NCBI RefSeq assembly: GCF_036226405.1
Contig: NZ_CP108464.1
Coordinates: 1,302,001-1,366,000, forward strand
Source of the DNA: Streptomyces sp. NBC_01260
Lineage (GTDB): Bacteria; Actinomycetota; Actinomycetes; Streptomycetales; Streptomycetaceae
DNA: 64,000 bases
Reading direction: 5' to 3'
The notes below the pieces were generated by a model that worked only from the letters and a program-made list of their open reading frames with translations, was not told the origin of the DNA and made no database searches. Of the stretch, positions 60,916 through 64,000 are shown one piece after another. The translations under genes were made by a program, and so were the position numbers. Within the stretch, counting starts at the first letter, position 1; the number at the start of each line of letters is the position of its first letter.

Positions 60916-61390
60916 GCCGAGGGGACACGGCTCTACGGCCGTCGGGCGTTCGTCCGCGGCAAGCGCAGGCAGAACACCATCAAGACCGTCATGGTCAGCG
61001 ACGGCCAGGGCCGCATGCTGCTGTCCGGCGCAGTGCGGCGGCGACGCATGCACGATCGGACGGCCTTGCGCACCGAGGACATCGCCGAGCAGTTCCGGAC
61101 CCGTCCCACAGTCAAGGCCAGGGCCGACTCCGGGTACCAGGGGCTGGCCAAGGAGTTCCCCGACCAGGTCGGCGCACCCCCGAAGAAGCCCGCGGCCCAG
61201 GCGTGCGAAGGCGACGGATACGCCCGGCGGGAGGCCGGGCGCCGCCAGGCCCCGGCACCGGATCTGCGTCGAGCGCACCACCGCCGAGCTCCGACAGCGG
61301 GCGCCCCTGGTTCACCGGACAGCGCGACGTCCACGCCGGAACCCACCTCGCGATCGCCGGTCCTGTCTCCTGCCGCCGGGCCAACCCGCC
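60916..61390 (+). pseudogene. Decayed IS5-type (DDE) transposase
   Basis: Three forward frames must be joined. Frame 1 reads YGRRAFVRGKRRQNTIKTVM VSDGQGRMLLSGAVRRRRMH DRTALRTEDIAEQF...GYQGLAKEFPDQVGAPPKKP. Frame 2 continues with ICVERTTAELRQR near 61262. Frame 3 then gives WFTGQRDVHAGTHLAIAGPV near 61308. The N-terminal third is missing and at least two frameshifts break the rest. No terminal inverted repeats or target duplication found. It abuts the AraC gene. Confidence 0.82.
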
Positions 61391-61395
61391 CGGTC

Positions 61396-62121
61396 TCAAT
61401 GTCCCCCAAGGCCGTAAGGCCTGTCGGGCGCGGCGAAGTAACCGGTCAAGGTGGCGCCGGCCAGTTCGCGCATCTCCCGGGCGAGATGCGCCTGGTCGGC
61501 GCAGCCCGCCGCCAGCGCGGACTCGGCGTACGGCATTCCGGACCGTACGAGAGCCAGCGCCCGCTGCAGCCGCAGGATCCGGGCGAGCGTCTTGGGGCCG
61601 TATCCGAAGGCCGCCAGCGAACGGCGGTGCAGCTGGCGTGCGCCGAGGCCGACCGCTCGGGCCGTGTCCGCGACGGACCGGCCGCTGTCCAGCTGCGCGG
61701 CGACGTACCGCATCACCGGGTCGGGCGGCGCGGTACCGGCCGCCCTGCGCAGGGCGATCTCCTCCAGGGCCGCGGCCGGGTCGACGGCCTCGGCGACCCG
61801 CTCGGTGAGTTCCCGGACCTGCGCGTCCGGCCACAGCCCGGCCAGCGCGATCCGGCGGTCGCGCAGTTCGTGCGCGGGCACGCCGAGCAGGGCGGGCGCC
61901 GTGCCGGGGGCGAAGCGAATGCCCGCAAAACTGCCGCCGTCGCTCGCGGACGCGGGTTCCGCGTGGGTGTCCGGGCCCGCGACGAGCAGCCGGCCGCCGA
62001 TCCAGAGGAGGTCCATGCAGCCGTCGGGCAGCACCGGATGGACCGAACCCCGCGGCACGGTCAGGGTCCACACCTTCGCGCCGTACATCCGCGACGCGCG
62101 CTCTTCGTACCTGTCGCCCAT
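61396..62121 (-). CDS. AraC-family regulator
   Basis: 241 aa from the ATG at 62121 (MGDRYEERASRMYGAKVWTL). The N-terminal domain resembles DUF6597-type sensor parts (VHPVLPDGCMDLLWIGGRLLVAG, GIRFAPGTAPALLGVP). The C-terminal AraC HTH pair reads SVADTARAVGLGARQLHRRS LAAFGYGPKTLARILRLQRA and YAESALAAGCADQAHLAREM. Ends five bases from the transposase remnant, so an insertion may have altered its 3' flank. Target unknown. Confidence 0.88.
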   Translation of the reverse strand: MGDRYEERASRMYGAKVWTLTVPRGSVHPVLPDGCMDLLWIGGRLLVAGPDTHAEPASASDGGSFAGIRFAPGTAPALLGVPAHELRDRRIALAGLWPDAQVRELTERVAEAVDPAAALEEIALRRAAGTAPPDPVMRYVAAQLDSGRSVADTARAVGLGARQLHRRSLAAFGYGPKTLARILRLQRALALVRSGMPYAESALAAGCADQAHLAREMRELAGATLTGYFAAPDRPYGLGGH

Positions 62122-62282
62122 GGCATCAGTCTCGCCGACGGACGGAAACGGGCGGAATCGGTTTCCCGGGGCGGCCATGGCGGCACTGACGGAGTTCACC
62201 ACCGACAGCGGCGCGACGGTGGAGAGTGAGGGCCTGTTGCGAAAATGGATCGTCTGTCAGACCTGCCTGGGATGCTCCGAGC

Positions 62283-62738
62283 ATGGAGATGACAGTGCAG
62301 CTGACGATCGACTGTTCCGATCCGCAGAGAATGGTGACCTTCTGGGCCGAGGCCCTGGGTTACGTGCCTGAGCCTGCGCCGGGCGGGCACGCCACGTGGC
62401 GTGCTTACTGGGCGGCGGCGGGGGTGCCCGAGGCAGAGTTGCCGGCCGGTGCCGGGGATATTCCGGAGTCGATCATCGATCCCGCGGGAGGTGGGCCGAG
62501 GGTGTGGTTCCAGCAGGTTCCGGAGCCGAAGGTCGCCAAGAACCGGTGGCACTTCGACCTGAAGGTCGGTGGGGGCCGTGACGTCCCGCTGGACGTCCGC
62601 TCACAGCGGGTCAAGGTTACGGTGGAACGGCTGGTCAAAGCTGGTGCCACCGTGCTGCGGATCAAGGACGAACCGGACATGGGGCTCTACGCCGCCGCCA
62701 TGCAGGACCCCGAGGGCAACGAATTCGACGTCGTCTGA
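62283..62738 (+). CDS. VOC-family protein (glyoxalase-like)
   Basis: 151 aa from ATG 62283 or 62289. VOC pattern LTIDCSDPQRMVTFWAEALGYVPEP, WFQQVPEPKVAKNRWHFDLK and MQDPEGNEFDVV, typical of Streptomyces glyoxalase/bleomycin-resistance-like proteins of unknown substrate. Adjacent to, and divergent from, the AraC gene, which may control it. Confidence 0.88.
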   Translation: MEMTVQLTIDCSDPQRMVTFWAEALGYVPEPAPGGHATWRAYWAAAGVPEAELPAGAGDIPESIIDPAGGGPRVWFQQVPEPKVAKNRWHFDLKVGGGRDVPLDVRSQRVKVTVERLVKAGATVLRIKDEPDMGLYAAAMQDPEGNEFDVV

Positions 62739-62848
62739 GGACCGTTGCGACGGTGCTGGTCACCGCCACTCGTTCACGGCTGCGACCAGCACCGTCGCCT
62801 CGTGGCGGACGGAGAGCCGTTCCCGGCGGGCGCGCCCAGCGGCCGTTC

Positions 62849-64000
62849 TCACTCGCCGGGCTGGTGCGGCTTGTCCGTCTCCTTCTCGCGGCTCGGCTGC
62901 AGCCTGGACTTCACGTCGTCGGGCGGCAGGAACCGGGACCACCGCTCCGGGAACTCGGACGGCATATAGGGGCTGTCCCTCTCGTCCCCGTACTCCCCCT
63001 CGTCGTCGTCCAGACTGTCGTCCCAGCTCTCCGCCTGGGTGCGGGCCACGAACTCCGCCGCCTGGACCGCGCGCATCCGGTCGTTGGCCGCACGCGCCGC
63101 GGCCGTCGCCACCGAGGGCCACACCCGGTCGATGGCCGCGTTGACGGCGGCGCCCACCAGCACCGCGAACGCCGAGATGCCGATCCACAGCAGTACGGCG
63201 ATCGGCGCGGCCAGGGAGCCGTAGATCGTCGGCCCCTCGACCGTACTGGTGAGGTAGATCCGCAGCAGGAAGCTGCCCAGCACCCAGATCGCGAGGGCCA
63301 TCAGCGCGCCCGGTGTGTCCTCGATCCAGGGTGAGCGGACGGGCACGGACACGTGGTAGAGCGTCGTCAGGAAGGCGATGGACAGCAGTATCACCAGCGG
63401 CCAGTACAGGACGCTTATCAGCTCGGTGCCCCAGGGGATGAACTCCACGACGCGGTCGGGGCCGACCACCAGGAGCGGCAGCACGACCGCGCCCAGCAGC
63501 AGCGCCACCACGTACAGCAGGAAGGCGAGCATCCGGGTCTTGACGATGCCGCGCTGGCCGTCGAGCCCGTACATCACGGTGATGGTGTCGATGAAGACGT
63601 TGACCGCGCGGGAGCCGGACCAGAGCGCGATCGCGAAACCGATCGAGATGACATCGGGCCGGGCCCCGGTGGTGACGTCCTCCAGGAGCGGCTTGGCGAA
63701 GTCGTTGACGCCCCGCTGGGAGAGCACGGTCTGCGCCGCACCGAGGATGTTGTGCTCGATGGAGGCGACCGTGGTGGTGCTGGTCCACTCGTCGACGTAG
63801 CCGAGGAGGCCGATCAGTCCCAGCAACAGCGGCGGCAGGGACAGCAGGGTGAAGAACGCCGCCTCGGCCGCGAGTCCCAGGATGCGGTACTCCATGCACG
63901 AGTTGACGGTGTCCTTGAGCAATTGCCAGACCATCTGCCGCTTGGAGACGTTGCGGTAGAGGACTCGGGCCCGGTGGAGACGGCCCGGCGGCCGCTCGGG
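62849..64000 (-). CDS. YihY/BrkB-family membrane protein, 5' end outside the window
   Basis: The frame stays open to base 64000; the stretch before the internal ATG at 63934 reads HRARVLYRNVSKRQMVWQLL, clearly coding, so the true start is beyond the window. About six membrane helices, with AAEAAFFTLLSLPPLLLGLI, GFAIALWSGSRAVNVFIDTI and TIYGSLAAPIAVLLWIGISA. The C-terminus is an acidic cytoplasmic tail (SWDDSLDDDEGEYGDERDSP). Function of the family is poorly known; it is not RNase BN despite old labels. Confidence 0.9.
   Translation of the reverse strand, partial: PERPPGRLHRARVLYRNVSKRQMVWQLLKDTVNSCMEYRILGLAAEAAFFTLLSLPPLLLGLIGLLGYVDEWTSTTTVASIEHNILGAAQTVLSQRGVNDFAKPLLEDVTTGARPDVISIGFAIALWSGSRAVNVFIDTITVMYGLDGQRGIVKTRMLAFLLYVVALLLGAVVLPLLVVGPDRVVEFIPWGTELISVLYWPLVILLSIAFLTTLYHVSVPVRSPWIEDTPGALMALAIWVLGSFLLRIYLTSTVEGPTIYGSLAAPIAVLLWIGISAFAVLVGAAVNAAIDRVWPSVATAAARAANDRMRAVQAAEFVARTQAESWDDSLDDDEGEYGDERDSPYMPSEFPERWSRFLPPDDVKSRLQPSREKETDKPHQPGE

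Overview
The window is about 72 % GC, has very few TTA codons, and encodes rodlins, chaplins, an XRE/DUF397 pair and other mycelial-actinomycete families. All of this points to a Streptomyces chromosome. I see no rRNA, tRNA or CRISPR. Mobile DNA is limited to one decayed transposase near the right end.

Layout. 1-6.8 kb: the end of an Xaa-Pro aminopeptidase, a GntR/FCD regulator, an MFS permease, a GH3 beta-glucosidase and a divergent TetR regulator with several operator-like repeats. 6.8-8.8 kb: a frameshifted hypothetical gene, a small hypothetical gene and an XRE/DUF397 regulatory pair whose XRE gene carries a TTA (bldA) codon. 8.8-13.9 kb: a trans-4-hydroxyproline degradation operon (epimerase, DapA-like deaminase, three-part FAD/2Fe-2S D-hydroxyproline dehydrogenase). 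14.1-17.2 kb: a divergent GH38 alpha-mannosidase. 17.3-28.9 kb: pyruvate oxidase, a PP2C-like protein, a very large secreted subtilase with a divergent TrmB/LuxR regulator, a DUF456 membrane protein and an exported GH95 glycosidase. 28.9-32.4 kb: an Ada-AlkA fusion lacking its glycosylase Asp, RsgA with a possible 23-codon upstream ORF, and a DUF5949 protein.

32.5-36.9 kb is an aerial-hypha surface locus: three rodlin genes, one short chaplin, one long sortase-anchored chaplin with a His/Pro-rich stalk, and a secreted protein that starts like the chaplin but lacks the chaplin domain. Most of these genes are separated by strong hairpin terminators.

37-53.6 kb is a complete sialic-acid scavenging region. 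It holds an ABC transporter with a permease-ATPase fusion, two N-acetylneuraminate-lyase-like proteins, two FadR-type GntR regulators, a CE7 acetyl esterase, a secreted sialidase, a ROK (ManNAc) kinase, a NanE epimerase and a NanT-type MFS permease. One element, GGACATCT(G/T)ACGTC, recurs in front of three divergent or operon promoters and marks the likely regulon.

53.6-59.9 kb is a beta-ketoadipate-type lower aromatic pathway: thiolase, LysR regulator, two-subunit CoA-transferase and 3-hydroxyacyl-CoA dehydrogenase. A MaoC hydratase remnant there keeps a copy of the thiolase promoter module. 60-64 kb holds small VOC and NIPSNAP proteins, the IS remnant, an AraC regulator and a YihY/BrkB membrane protein that runs off the end.

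Taken together, sialidase, alpha-mannosidase, GH95, a secreted protease, an Xaa-Pro peptidase and hydroxyproline catabolism look like tools for dismantling glycoproteins and hydroxyproline-rich protein. That theme is an inference from co-location.
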